This document shows, in pieces, positions 26,153 to 34,727 of a stretch of DNA of 64,000 nt. Origin of the DNA: Variovorax sp. IB41 (GTDB lineage: Bacteria; Pseudomonadota; Gammaproteobacteria; Burkholderiales; Burkholderiaceae_C); assembly GCF_016405905.1 (NCBI RefSeq), contig NZ_JAEFCB010000003.1, positions 248,001 through 312,000 on the forward strand, read 5' to 3'. How positions within the stretch are numbered: the stretch's first letter is position 1; each line of letters begins with the position of its first letter. Position numbers and translations under genes: made by a program. The notes beneath the pieces are model-generated. The model was not told the DNA's origin and ran no database searches. It saw only the letters and a program-made list of their open reading frames with translations.

Positions 26153-27076
26153 TCAGCCCAGCGCGAACTCGGGCCGCGGCGTGCCGGTGCGCGGCAGCCC
26201 CATCATCTGGCGCGCCTCGGCCGGCGTGGCCACTTCCATGTCGAGCTCGCGGATCACCCGCACGATGCGCTCGGTGAGCTGCACGTTGGTGGCCAGCTCG
26301 CCGTGGCGGAAGTAGAGGTTGTCTTCGAGACCCACGCGCGCATGCCCGCCCAGCAGCAGCGCCGCCACGTTGGCTTCGAGCTGCGAGGGGCCGATGCCGC
26401 TCACGCAGAAGATGCTGCCCTTGGGGAGCGTGTCCACCATCATCTGCAGGAAGCGCGGCGAGTACGGCATCGCGTTCTGGAAGTTGCGGTGCACGTTCAT
26501 CACCAGATTGATGAAGTAGGGCTCCTCGTCGTGGCCCTCGCCGATCAGCGTGGTCGTGTCCTGCAGGATGTGCGTGGGGCTGAACACCTCCCACTCGGGC
26601 TTGATGCCGCGCGCCCTCATGCCGGCCGCCAGTTCGCGCCCGCGCGTGATGGGCGTGTCCATCAGGATCTGCTTGCCCTCGAAGCTCAGGTTCAGCGTGG
26701 TGGCGTCCAGCGTGCACATCTCGGCGCCGGCGTCCATGCCCTTGATGCGCTCTTCCCACGCGATTTCCCAGCGGTCGCCCGCGAGCGGCTTGACCATGTC
26801 GCCGTGCACGCCGCCGCCGGTGGAGTTGTTGATGACGATGTCGCAGCCGCCCGCGCGGATGCGGCTGTTGATGTCGCGGTAGACATCGGCGTTGCAGGTC
26901 GCGCCGTCATCGGGCCGCCGCGCGTGGATCGCCACCACGCTCGCGCCGGCGTTCCAGCAGCGCAGCACGTCGGCGGCGATCTCGGCGGGCTGGGTGGGAA
27001 GGTGCGGGTTCTGCGACTTGTGCGCCATGCCGCCGGTGGGGGCGATGGTCACGATCACTTTGCGCTTGGACGACAT
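26153..27076 (-). CDS. BKACE-family (DUF849) beta-keto acid cleavage enzyme
   Basis: 307-residue TIM-barrel protein of the DUF849/BKACE family, which condenses a beta-keto acid with acetyl-CoA to give acetoacetyl-CoA and a new acid. Family marks: [12 protein letters not shown] at the N-terminus, NNSTGGG (about residue 83), FSPTHI and the late [11 protein letters not shown] with the metal-binding Glu. Where most members have an HxH metal motif (IHVR context), this protein reads VVAIHARRP, so the first His appears to be Ala; this would make it a divergent subgroup. It is first in an operon with the receptor and dehydrogenase. Confidence 0.82.
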   Translation of the reverse strand: MSSKRKVIVTIAPTGGMAHKSQNPHLPTQPAEIAADVLRCWNAGASVVAIHARRPDDGATCNADVYRDINSRIRAGGCDIVINNSTGGGVHGDMVKPLAGDRWEIAWEERIKGMDAGAEMCTLDATTLNLSFEGKQILMDTPITRGRELAAGMRARGIKPEWEVFSPTHILQDTTTLIGEGHDEEPYFINLVMNVHRNFQNAMPYSPRFLQMMVDTLPKGSIFCVSGIGPSQLEANVAALLLGGHARVGLEDNLYFRHGELATNVQLTERIVRVIRELDMEVATPAEARQMMGLPRTGTPRPEFALG

Positions 27077-27201
27077 GGCGTTTTCCTGGTGTCTTGCATG
27101 AGGGGCGCGCTATTATTTTTGGGAGCGCATGCACACTCAGTCATCGCGACGACATTTGGGCTCAGGGTTTACGCACCCAGGCCTGCAGGAGCTTTCATTC
27201 C

Positions 27202-27915
27202 ATGCCCACGAAGAAGGCGGAGCCGGCCATCGCGGCGGCATCGCTGACCATTCCTCAACTGCTGCAAGGCTCGGCCTGGTTCCCGCTGCTCGATGCGGAC
27301 GCGGCCGAGCGCGTGCGCGACGAGATGCGCGAGGTCGAGGTGGCCGCCGGCGCCGCGCTGTGCCGGCGCGGCGACACGCCGCTGCACTGGTACGGCACGC
27401 TGGAGGGGCTCCTCAAGTGGTCGATCACCTCCAGCGACGGCCGCTCGGTGACCCTCGGCGCGCTCTCCGTCGGCAGCTGGTTCGGCGAAGGCACGCTGCT
27501 GCGCGCGGTGCCGCGCTCGGCCGACATCATCGCGCTGCGCGCGAGCCGCGTGGCGCGACTGCCGCTGGAGACCTTCGAGTGGCTGCACCGCACGCAGCGC
27601 GGCTTCGATCACTTCCTGCTGCAGCAGATCAACGAGCGGCTGCACTGGTTCATGGGCAACTACGCGGCGCACCGCCTGCTCGACGCCGACAGCCAGGTGG
27701 CGCGCGCGCTCGCGGGGCTGTTCCACCCATGGCTGCATCCGGGAAGCGAGCCGTACCTACAGACTTCGCAGGAAGAGATCGCGAACCTCTCGGGGGTGTC
27801 GCGGCAACGGTGCAATGCGGCGTTGAACCGGTTGAAGGAGGCGGGGTTTCTGCGGATCGAGTACGGGGGGATCACGGTGATCGATCTGGAAGGGTTGCGG
27901 CGGTTCATCGAGTAG
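27202..27915 (+). CDS. Crp/Fnr-family transcriptional regulator
   Basis: 237-residue regulator with an N-terminal cyclic-nucleotide-binding-like domain (about residues 25-135) and a C-terminal winged helix (QEEIANLSGVSRQRCN at about residue 190, then LKEAGFLRIEYGGI). It lacks the N-terminal cysteines of an Fnr-type cluster. It is divergent from the BKACE operon and is its probable regulator. The ATG is preceded by an AGGAG about 10 bases away; a 36-codon in-frame extension has no family sequence. Confidence 0.87.
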   Translation: MPTKKAEPAIAAASLTIPQLLQGSAWFPLLDADAAERVRDEMREVEVAAGAALCRRGDTPLHWYGTLEGLLKWSITSSDGRSVTLGALSVGSWFGEGTLLRAVPRSADIIALRASRVARLPLETFEWLHRTQRGFDHFLLQQINERLHWFMGNYAAHRLLDADSQVARALAGLFHPWLHPGSEPYLQTSQEEIANLSGVSRQRCNAALNRLKEAGFLRIEYGGITVIDLEGLRRFIE

Positions 27916-27936
27916 GCCGACCGCGCCCGTCCGCTT

Positions 27937-28161
27937 TTATTGCGCTTTCTTCGCGCCCTCCGCGAGCCGCTTGCGGTATTCGGTCGTCGTCACCCCTCCA
28001 AACCCCCAGTCTTCCGTATCGATCTCCTCGATCACGATGTGCGTCCACTCCGGCGGCTTCTTCAGCACGCGTTCGAGGACTTCCGTGAACTCGGCGATGA
28101 CCTGGGCCTTCTGTTCGCGCGTGACGCCGTCGCGGGTGATCTTCAGATTGACGAAAGGCAT
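27937..28161 (-). CDS. 4-oxalocrotonate tautomerase-like small enzyme
   Basis: 74-residue tautomerase. The mature N-terminus would be Pro after Met removal (MPFVNLKITRDGVTREQK), the catalytic residue of the family, followed by the typical helix and a GFGGVTT segment. It could act on a 2-hydroxymuconate-like dienol or another keto-enol pair. It lies 37 bases downstream of the SDR gene on the same strand. Confidence 0.83.
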   Translation of the reverse strand: MPFVNLKITRDGVTREQKAQVIAEFTEVLERVLKKPPEWTHIVIEEIDTEDWGFGGVTTTEYRKRLAEGAKKAQ

Positions 28162-28198
28162 GGTGTGCTCCTTGGCTGTGCGTGTGTGAACGAGGCGA

Positions 28199-28942
28199 TC
28201 ACCAGGTGCCGGCGCTCGCGCCGCCATCCACCGCCAGCACCACGCCCGAAGTGAAGCCCGCGCCGGTGAGGTACAGCACCGCATCGGCGATTTCGCGCAC
28301 GGTCGCGATGCGGCCGGCGGGCGCCAGGCCGCTCAGAAAGCCATGGTTCTCGGACGGGTGCATCGGCGTATCGACGATGCCGGGCGCCACCGCGTTCACC
28401 TGGATGTTGTGCGGCGAGAGTTCCAGCGCCAGTGCGCGCGTCGCGGCATTGATGCCGCCCTTGACCAACACCGGCACCAGCGCCGGCACCTTCAGGTTCG
28501 GCTGCAGTGCGATGCCTGCGGTGATGTTCACGATGTGGCCCTTGCGGCGCGGGATCATTTGCTTCGCCGCGGCCTGCGAGGCGTAGACGAAGCCCTTGAG
28601 GTTGGTGACGACCAGCTGGTCCAGCTCTTCCTCGGTGTAGTCGACGAAGGGCTTGGCATTGAAGATGCCCGCGTTGTTGATGAGCACGTCGACCTGGCCG
28701 AAGCGTTCCACGGCGCGGGCGATGAGTTGCTCTGCCGTGTCGCGTCGGCCGATGTCGCCCGCCACGCCGAGGAAGCGCGTGGGGTTGCCCAGTTGCTTCG
28801 CGGCCGCCGCGAGCCGCTCTTCGGTGCGCGCATTCGCGACCACGTTGAAGCCGCGTTCCAGGTACGCCTGCGCGAGCCCCAGGCCGATGCCGCTCGAGGC
28901 GCCGGTGATGACGACGGTGGGGGTAGATGTGCTGTCTTGCAT
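28199..28942 (-). CDS. SDR-family protein with degenerate catalytic site
   Basis: 247-residue short-chain dehydrogenase/reductase. Cofactor elements are intact: TGASSGIG at 13-20 and NNAG at 89-92. The catalytic lysine is K161, but the tyrosine four residues before it is replaced by Pro157 (VPVLVKGG), and the catalytic Ser region reads NITAG with Ala142. It is therefore probably not a standard oxidoreductase, unless another residue substitutes. The start MQDSTST is preferred over an 18-codon extension. The tautomerase follows it, and a LysR gene is divergent. Confidence 0.82.
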   Translation of the reverse strand: MQDSTSTPTVVITGASSGIGLGLAQAYLERGFNVVANARTEERLAAAAKQLGNPTRFLGVAGDIGRRDTAEQLIARAVERFGQVDVLINNAGIFNAKPFVDYTEEELDQLVVTNLKGFVYASQAAAKQMIPRRKGHIVNITAGIALQPNLKVPALVPVLVKGGINAATRALALELSPHNIQVNAVAPGIVDTPMHPSENHGFLSGLAPAGRIATVREIADAVLYLTGAGFTSGVVLAVDGGASAGTW

Positions 28943-29048
28943 GTCGGGTTCTCCGGAAGTTGATGACGTGAGGTGAACTGTATTGATGACACGCACATAG
29001 ATAAATCACTAGACTCGTAATTCACTTGATACGCGAGGTAATCAATCC

Positions 29049-29960
29049 ATGCAGCGGCAGTTCGGCGACATCCTCCTGGGGAGCATCGAGCTCTTCTGCC
29101 TCGCGGCGGAAACGGGCGGCTTCACCTCGGCGGCGCTTGCGGCAGGCGTGACGCCGGCGGCCGTCAGCCGCTCGATCTCGCGCCTGGAAAAGCGGCTGGG
29201 CCTGCGCCTGTTCGTGCGCACCACGCGCAGCGTGCGGCTCACCGACGCGGGGCGCTCGTACTTCGCGCAGTGCCGCCAGGCGCTCGCGCAACTTGCCGAG
29301 GCCGAGCGCGAAGTGATGGGCCAGCAGGCCAAGCCCTCGGGCACGCTGCGCATCAGCGTGCCGACCACCTACGGCCATCACCGCATCCTGCCGATGCTGC
29401 CGGCGTTCCGCGAACGCTTTCCCGACATCCGGCTGCACGTGCACCTGAGCAACCGCAACATCGACTTCGTGGAAGAGGGCTACGACATGGCCGTGCGCGT
29501 GCGCGCCCAGCCCGACTCCACGCTGATCGCGCGGCACCTGGAAGACGCGGCGCTCGTGGTGGTCGCGACGCGCAAGTACCTGAAGAAAGCCGGCACGCCT
29601 CGCACGCCGGACGACCTCGCCGCGCACGAGTGCATCCAGTTCGAACTGCCCAGCAGCGGCCGCCGCATCTCGTGGCTCTTCAAGGAAGATGGCAAGGACC
29701 GCGAGGTCTTCGCGGACAGCGCCTACAGCTGTTCCGACGACGTGCTCGGCGGCGTCACGCTCGCCAGGAGCGGCGCCGGGTTGTTCCAGACCTACCGCTT
29801 CGTGGTGGAGAAGGAGATCGCCGACGGCACGCTCGTGGAAGTGCTCAAACCGTTTGCGGGCCGCTCGCGGCCGTACACGCTGCTGTACCCGGACGGGCGG
29901 CATGTGCCGCTGCGCATGCGGGTGTTCATCGATTTCCTGATGGCGCAGCGGACTGCGTGA
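29049..29960 (+). CDS. LysR-family transcriptional regulator
   Basis: 303-residue LysR regulator of the CrgA-like branch. The helix-turn-helix lies at about residues 13-60 (ELFCLAAETGGFTSAALAAG, then AVSRSISRLEKRLGLRLFVR), and the effector domain includes GTLRISVPTTYGHHRI. It is divergent from the SDR-tautomerase pair with 106 bases between, so those genes are probably its targets. It is convergent with livF; a REP-like hairpin lies in that gap. Confidence 0.92.
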   Translation: MQRQFGDILLGSIELFCLAAETGGFTSAALAAGVTPAAVSRSISRLEKRLGLRLFVRTTRSVRLTDAGRSYFAQCRQALAQLAEAEREVMGQQAKPSGTLRISVPTTYGHHRILPMLPAFRERFPDIRLHVHLSNRNIDFVEEGYDMAVRVRAQPDSTLIARHLEDAALVVVATRKYLKKAGTPRTPDDLAAHECIQFELPSSGRRISWLFKEDGKDREVFADSAYSCSDDVLGGVTLARSGAGLFQTYRFVVEKEIADGTLVEVLKPFAGRSRPYTLLYPDGRHVPLRMRVFIDFLMAQRTA

Positions 29961-29967
29961 TCGAACA

Positions 29968-30033
29968 AAACCGTTCGGGCTGAGCTTGTCGAAGCCTCGC
30001 GCGGCGCTTCGACAGGCTCAGCGTGAACGGTTT
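29968..30033. repeat. REP-like inverted repeat between convergent genes
   Basis: Long inverted repeat with 28-base arms (29968-29995 and 30006-30033), matching at 25 of 28 positions, around a 10-base loop. The core is CTGAGCTTGTCGAAG paired with CTTCGACAGGCTCAG. It lies between the stops of a LysR gene and livF, so the transcript hairpin could end both. The same core occurs at 33425-33485. I recall this core as a widespread intergenic repeat of proteobacteria. Confidence 0.85.
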
Positions 30034-30064
30034 GTTGTCTTCCAGGCGTCGGAAAAAACGGCCG

Positions 30065-30766
30065 TCAAACGCCCAGCAGTTCCTCCAGCGCCTGCGGCTC
30101 CGCCAGCAGATCCGCCGACGCTCCGTGCCGCACGATCTGCCCCTTCTCCATCACCACCGCGAGGTCGGTGTGCGCGAGCACCTTGCGGTAGTCGCGGTCC
30201 ACGATCAGCGTGGCGATGCCGGTGCTGCGGATCTCGCCGATCACGCGCCAGATCTCGGCCACGATCAGCGGCGCGAGGCCTTCGGTGGCTTCGTCCAGGA
30301 TCAAGAGGCGCGGGTTTGTCATCAGCGCCCGGCCGATCGAGAGCATCTGCTGCTCGCCGCCCGAGAGCTGCTGCCCGCCGTGCGAGAGGCGTTCGGCCAG
30401 CCGCGGAAAGGTGGCCATCACGCGGTCGAAGGTCCAGGCGCGGCGGCCGTCGATGCCCGCGCGCTCGCTCATCACGAGGTTCTCGCGCACCGAGAGGTTC
30501 GGGAAGATGCCGCGGCCCTCGGGCACGTAGCCGATGCCAAGGCGCGCCATCTTCTCCGGTGGCCAGCCGGTGACGGTGCGGCCGTCGACCTGCACTTCGC
30601 CCGAGGCGGGCCGCACGTAGCCCATCATGCTGCGGATGAGCGTGGTCTTGCCCATGCCGTTGCGCCCGAGCAGGCCCACCGAGGTGGCTGTCGGGATGCC
30701 GGCATGCACGCCGCGCAGGATGTGGCTGTTGCCGTAGTAGGTGTTGAGATCGCGGACGATCAGCAT
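30065..30766 (-). CDS. livF: LIV-type ABC importer ATPase LivF
   Basis: 233-residue ATPase of the LivF type. Walker A GRNGMGKTTL (about residue 34), ABC signature QLSGGEQQML (about residue 133) and Walker B LLILDEATEGL are intact. In the H-loop region the sequence reads LIVDRDYRKV, where many family members have VEQN or VEHD; the family His is not seen there. It is the last gene of the leftward benzoate operon. The importer probably carries benzoate or a related aromatic acid. Confidence 0.92.
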   Translation of the reverse strand: MLIVRDLNTYYGNSHILRGVHAGIPTATSVGLLGRNGMGKTTLIRSMMGYVRPASGEVQVDGRTVTGWPPEKMARLGIGYVPEGRGIFPNLSVRENLVMSERAGIDGRRAWTFDRVMATFPRLAERLSHGGQQLSGGEQQMLSIGRALMTNPRLLILDEATEGLAPLIVAEIWRVIGEIRSTGIATLIVDRDYRKVLAHTDLAVVMEKGQIVRHGASADLLAEPQALEELLGV

Positions 30767-30767
30767 G

Positions 30768-31535
30768 TCAGTGGTCCTCTCCGAGATACGCGGTGCGCAC
30801 TTCGGGGTTCTCGCGGATCGAGGTCGGGTCGCCGGTCGCGATGACGATGCCGTTCACCATCACCGTGATGCGGTCGGCGATGCGGAAGACCGCGTCCATG
30901 TCGTGTTCCACCAGCAGGATCGCGTGCGTCGCTTTCAGGCGCGCGAGCAGCGTGAGCATGCGGTCGGTTTCCTCGGCGCCCATGCCGGCGAGCGGCTCGT
31001 CGAGCAGCAGCACGCGAGGGCGGGTCGCCAGGCACATCGCCACTTCGAGCTGGCGTTGCGCGCCGTGGCTCATCGTGCCGGCAATGCGCAGGGCTTCGTT
31101 CGCGAGGCCCGCGGCTTCGAGGGCCGCATCGGCCGCCGCGTTGCTGGTGGCGCATTGCTGCGAGGCCTGCCAGATCGCCCACGGCCGCGCGGTCGCGGCC
31201 TGCGCGGCGAGCCGGCAGTTCTCGTGCACGCTGAACTCCGGAAAGATCGTCGTGCGCTGGTAGCTGCGGCCCACGCCGTCGCGCGCGCGCCTGGATTGCG
31301 CGCGCTGCGTGATGTCGATGCCATCGAGCGCGATGCGGCCTTCGGAGGCCTCGATTTCGCCCGAGAGCATGTTGATGAGCGTGGACTTGCCCGCCCCGTT
31401 GGTGCCGATCACCGCATGCACTTCGCCGACGTGCAGGTCGAGCGTGACGGCGTTCACCGCGGTGAGGCCGCCGAAGCGGCGCGTGAGGCCTTCGACCGAA
31501 AGAAGGGCGGTGGTGGTGTTCGCGGCCGTGCTCAC
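30768..31535 (-). CDS. livG: LIV-type ABC importer ATPase LivG
   Basis: 255-residue LivG-type ATPase. Walker A GTNGAGKSTLINML, the signature area MSHGAQRQLEVAM (SHGAQRQ, as usual for LivG), Walker B VLLLDEPLAGMG and the H-loop LVEHDMDAV are visible. It starts with a GTG that overlaps the livM stop (GTGA), preceded by AAGGAG 7 bases away. An in-frame extension of 22 codons is rejected. It forms the ATPase pair with LivF. Confidence 0.92.
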   Translation of the reverse strand: MSTAANTTTALLSVEGLTRRFGGLTAVNAVTLDLHVGEVHAVIGTNGAGKSTLINMLSGEIEASEGRIALDGIDITQRAQSRRARDGVGRSYQRTTIFPEFSVHENCRLAAQAATARPWAIWQASQQCATSNAAADAALEAAGLANEALRIAGTMSHGAQRQLEVAMCLATRPRVLLLDEPLAGMGAEETDRMLTLLARLKATHAILLVEHDMDAVFRIADRITVMVNGIVIATGDPTSIRENPEVRTAYLGEDH

Positions 31536-32491
31536 GACGCGGCTCCTTCGCCCTTGGGCGAGATGCGCCTGACCAGCCCGATCAACCCCTTGGGCAACCA
31601 CGCCACGAACACGATGATCGCGAGGCCCAGCGTGAGCTGCCAGTGGTCCGCGAGCGGGCCCATCACGGCATGCGTCGAGAAGATCTCCTTCAGCAGCGTG
31701 AATGCGATCGCGCCGATCACCGCGCCGCGCAGGTGGCCGAGGCCGCCGAGGATCACCATCAGCAGCACCTCGCCCGAGTTGTGCCAGGCCATGAGCTCGG
31801 GGTTGACCACGCCGTCGCGCGAAGCGAGCAGAAAGCCCGCGAGCCCCGCGAGCGCGCCCGCCAGCACGAAGGCCGCGAGCTTGTAGCCGTACACCGGAAA
31901 GCCCGCCGCGCGCATGCGCTGCTCGTTCACGCGGATGCCCGCGAGCGCCGCGCCGAAACGCGAGCGGCGGATGAGCGCGAGGAGGCCGTAGGTGAACGCG
32001 AGCGAGGCGAGCACCACATAGAACAGCACCATGCGGTTCTCCAGGTCGAGCGCGCCGAGGGCCGGGCGCACGTACATGTAGATGCCGTCGCTGCCGCCGC
32101 CGACCTTGGTGTCGTGGAACACGAAGAAGGCCATCTGCGCGAAGGCGAGCGTGACCATGATGAAGTACACGCCGCGCGTGCGCAGGCTCAGTGCGCCGAC
32201 GAACAGCGCATAGAGCGCCGCCGCCCCCATGGCCATCGGCAGCAGCAGCGCGAAGTTGCCGCCTTCGCTGCCCGATGCGAGCACCGTCACGTACGCGCCG
32301 ATGCCGTAGAACGCCGCATGGCCCAGGCTCACGAGGCCGGTCATGCCGACCAGGAGCTCCAGGCTCAGCGCGAAGATCGAGAGGATCATCACCTTCACGA
32401 CGAAGTCCGAGGCGTAGTTGCCCATCAACGGGCCGGCGATGCCGATGAGCAGCGCACAGGCCACGGGCACGAGGAATGCGCCCTTCTTCAT
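31532..32491 (-). CDS. livM: LIV-type ABC importer permease LivM
   Basis: 319-residue membrane permease of the LivM family, with about 8-10 hydrophobic segments. Landmarks: GMTGLVSLGHAAFYGIGAY near the N-terminus, TRGVYFIMVTLAFAQM, RSRFGAALAGIRVNEQRM and LGGLGHLRGAVIGA. It ends with a short basic tail. Its ATG overlaps the livH stop by 4 bases. Confidence 0.93.
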   Translation of the reverse strand: MKKGAFLVPVACALLIGIAGPLMGNYASDFVVKVMILSIFALSLELLVGMTGLVSLGHAAFYGIGAYVTVLASGSEGGNFALLLPMAMGAAALYALFVGALSLRTRGVYFIMVTLAFAQMAFFVFHDTKVGGGSDGIYMYVRPALGALDLENRMVLFYVVLASLAFTYGLLALIRRSRFGAALAGIRVNEQRMRAAGFPVYGYKLAAFVLAGALAGLAGFLLASRDGVVNPELMAWHNSGEVLLMVILGGLGHLRGAVIGAIAFTLLKEIFSTHAVMGPLADHWQLTLGLAIIVFVAWLPKGLIGLVRRISPKGEGAAS

Positions 32492-33360
32492 GACCGCTTC
32501 CCCATCAGCCCTTCGGGCTTCCAGATCAGCACGATCGCCATCAGGAGGTAGATGCCGATGCCGCTCAGGTCGGCGAAGAACACCTTGCCGAAGGTGTCGA
32601 CGAAGCCCACCAGCAGCGAGGCCAGCAGCGCGCCGGTGATCGAGCCGATGCCGCCGATCACCACCAGCACGAAGCAGATGATGAGCACGCTCGCGCCCAT
32701 GTTCGGATACACCGAGGACATCGGCGCGGCGATCATCCCGGCCAGCGCCGCGAGCGCCACGCCCGCTGCGAACACGATGCGGTAAAGGCGCTTCACGTCG
32801 ATGCCCAGCCCGCGCACCATGTCGCGATTGCTCGCGCCGGCGCGGATCATCATGCCCAGTCGCGTGCGGTTCACCACCCAGTACAAGCCGACCGCGAGCA
32901 CGATGCACGCGGCCGAGGCGAAGAGCCGGTACCACGGGTAGCTCATGACGTTGCCCAGCGCGAAGCTGCCGTCCAGCCATGCGGGCACCTTCACGCCGTG
33001 CACGTCGTTGCCCACGAGGATGGAGCGCAGCTCCTCGAACACCAGGATGAGCCCGTAGGTCATGAGCACCTGCTGCAGGTGGTCGCGCTGGTAGAGGTAG
33101 CTGAAGAAGGCCCATTCGAGCAGGTAGCCGAAGATGGCCGCGAGCACCACGCCGGCCACCAGCATCAGGAGGAACTGGTCGCCGAACAGCGGCGCGAGCG
33201 AGAACGCCAGGTACGCGCCGATCATGTAGAAGCTGCCGTGCGCGAGGTTGATCACGCCCATGATCCCGAAGATCAGCGTGAGGCCCGATGCCACGAGGAA
33301 GAGCAGCAGTCCGTACTGAACGGAGTTCAGGCACTGGACGAGGAAGGTTCCGAAATCCAC
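32488..33360 (-). CDS. livH: LIV-type ABC importer permease LivH
   Basis: 290-residue LivH-family permease, with GLTLIFGIMGVINLAHGSFY near the N-terminus and VVIGGIGSITGALLASLL late, both typical. It pairs with LivM to form the channel. About 180 bases including a REP-like hairpin separate it from the receptor gene livK upstream, which may lower expression of the channel genes relative to the receptor. Confidence 0.93.
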   Translation of the reverse strand: MDFGTFLVQCLNSVQYGLLLFLVASGLTLIFGIMGVINLAHGSFYMIGAYLAFSLAPLFGDQFLLMLVAGVVLAAIFGYLLEWAFFSYLYQRDHLQQVLMTYGLILVFEELRSILVGNDVHGVKVPAWLDGSFALGNVMSYPWYRLFASAACIVLAVGLYWVVNRTRLGMMIRAGASNRDMVRGLGIDVKRLYRIVFAAGVALAALAGMIAAPMSSVYPNMGASVLIICFVLVVIGGIGSITGALLASLLVGFVDTFGKVFFADLSGIGIYLLMAIVLIWKPEGLMGKRS

Positions 33361-33424
33361 TGGTTGATACCGGTTGGAAGCAAGGACGAAGACCCCTCAC
33401 CATCCGTTCGACTGTCCCCTCGGC

Positions 33425-33485
33425 CTGAGCTTGTCGAAGGCTTTCGCGGGTTGTGCCCTGGCTTCGACAGGCTCAGCCCGAACGG
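33425..33485. repeat. REP-like inverted repeat between livK and livH
   Basis: Arms CTGAGCTTGTCGAAG (33425-33439) and CTTCGACAGGCTCAG (33462-33476), the same core as at 29968-30033; the right arm continues into CCCGAACGG. It lies inside an operon between the receptor gene and the permease genes, a position where such hairpins often stabilise the upstream message. Confidence 0.82.
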
Positions 33486-33542
33486 CGGTGGTGGGGTGGT
33501 GTGGAACGAACGGTTGGGGCGTGGAGCGCGTGCGTGCGCGGT

Positions 33543-34727
33543 TTACATCCTGCAGCCGCGGGCCGGATCTGCGAGGCTCTTGATCGCGGTGCTGACCAGC
33601 TTGTTCTCTTTGCCATCCACCTTGCGCAGGTAGATGTCCTGCACCGGGTTGTGCGACTTGCTCATCGTGAAGGTGCCGCGCGGGCTGTCGATCTTGGCCT
33701 TCTCGATGGCGGCGGTGAACTCGGCCTTCTTGCCGATGTCGCCCTTGGCGGCGGCAAGGCCCACGCCCAGCATCTGCGCCGCGTCGTAGCCCTGCACCGC
33801 ATACACGTCGGGCTGCAGCTTGAACGACTTGGCATATGCCACGCGGAACGCGTTGTCGCGCGCGGTGTTCAGGCCATCCGCATAGTGCAGCGTGGTCAGC
33901 ATGCCTTGCGCAGATTCGCCTTGCGCATCGAGCGTGCCGTCGGTCAGGAAGCCCGGGCCGTAGAGCGGAATGGTCTTGTTCAGGCCCGCGGCCTGGTAGT
34001 CCTTGACGAACTTCACCGCACCGCCGCCCGCGAAGAAGGCGTACACCGCATCGGGCTTGGCCGCGGCGATCTCGGTCAGGAGCGCCTGGAACTCCACGTT
34101 GGGGAAGGGCAGCGTGAGCTGCTTGTCGACCTTGCCGCCGTTCTTCTCGAAGCCTTCCTTGAAGCCGTTGACCGACTCGTCGCCGGCCGCGTACTTCCAG
34201 GTGATGGTCATCGCCTTCTTCTTGCCCTGCTGCTTGGCCGCGACCTCGCCCATCGCGTAGGCCGGCTGCCAGTTGCTGAACGAGCTGCGGAAGATGTTGG
34301 GCGCGCACATCGGGCCGGTCACCGCGTCGGCGCCGGCGTTGGGCACGATCAGCACGGTGCCGCTTTCCTTGGCGGCCTTGGCCATGGCCATCGCGACGCC
34401 CGAGTGCACGGTGCCCACGATCACGTCGACGTTGTCGCGCTTGATGAGCTTGTTGACGTTGTCGGTGGCCTTGGCGGGGTCGGACTCGTCATCGACCTTG
34501 AAGTATTCGATCTCGCGGCCCGAGAGCTTGCCGCCCTGTTCGTCCACGTAGAGCTTGAAGCCGTTCTCGATGGCCACGCCCAGCGCGGTGTAGGTGCCGC
34601 TGTAGGGCAGCATCAGGCCGACCTTGAGCTTGCCGGTGCCCTGGGCGCCGGCCGCCGATGCAAGGGCGGCGAAGGCGATGGCGGTGAGCGCGAGGCGTGC
34701 GAGGCGTGCGTTGGGGATGGCGGTCAT
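33543..34727 (-). CDS. livK: LIV-type periplasmic receptor, probable benzoate/aromatic binding
   Basis: 394-residue type I periplasmic binding protein. The signal peptide is MTAIPNARLARLALTAIAFA followed by Ala-rich residues to GAQ. The mature start is KLKVGLMLPYSGTYTALG, with VGTVHSGVAMAMAKAA and PNAGADAVTGP further in. Its presence beside benzoate-CoA ligase and box genes points to benzoate or a related aromatic acid as ligand. The ATG overlaps the hydrolase gene stop by 4 bases. Confidence 0.9.
   Translation of the reverse strand: MTAIPNARLARLALTAIAFAALASAAGAQGTGKLKVGLMLPYSGTYTALGVAIENGFKLYVDEQGGKLSGREIEYFKVDDESDPAKATDNVNKLIKRDNVDVIVGTVHSGVAMAMAKAAKESGTVLIVPNAGADAVTGPMCAPNIFRSSFSNWQPAYAMGEVAAKQQGKKKAMTITWKYAAGDESVNGFKEGFEKNGGKVDKQLTLPFPNVEFQALLTEIAAAKPDAVYAFFAGGGAVKFVKDYQAAGLNKTIPLYGPGFLTDGTLDAQGESAQGMLTTLHYADGLNTARDNAFRVAYAKSFKLQPDVYAVQGYDAAQMLGVGLAAAKGDIGKKAEFTAAIEKAKIDSPRGTFTMSKSHNPVQDIYLRKVDGKENKLVSTAIKSLADPARGCRM

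Noticed and set aside
24891..26759. 622-codon fusion of the LIV-type receptor with an upstream sequence
   Set aside because: The upstream 218 codons are an off-frame reading of the BKACE gene; the receptor has its own ATG and signal peptide.
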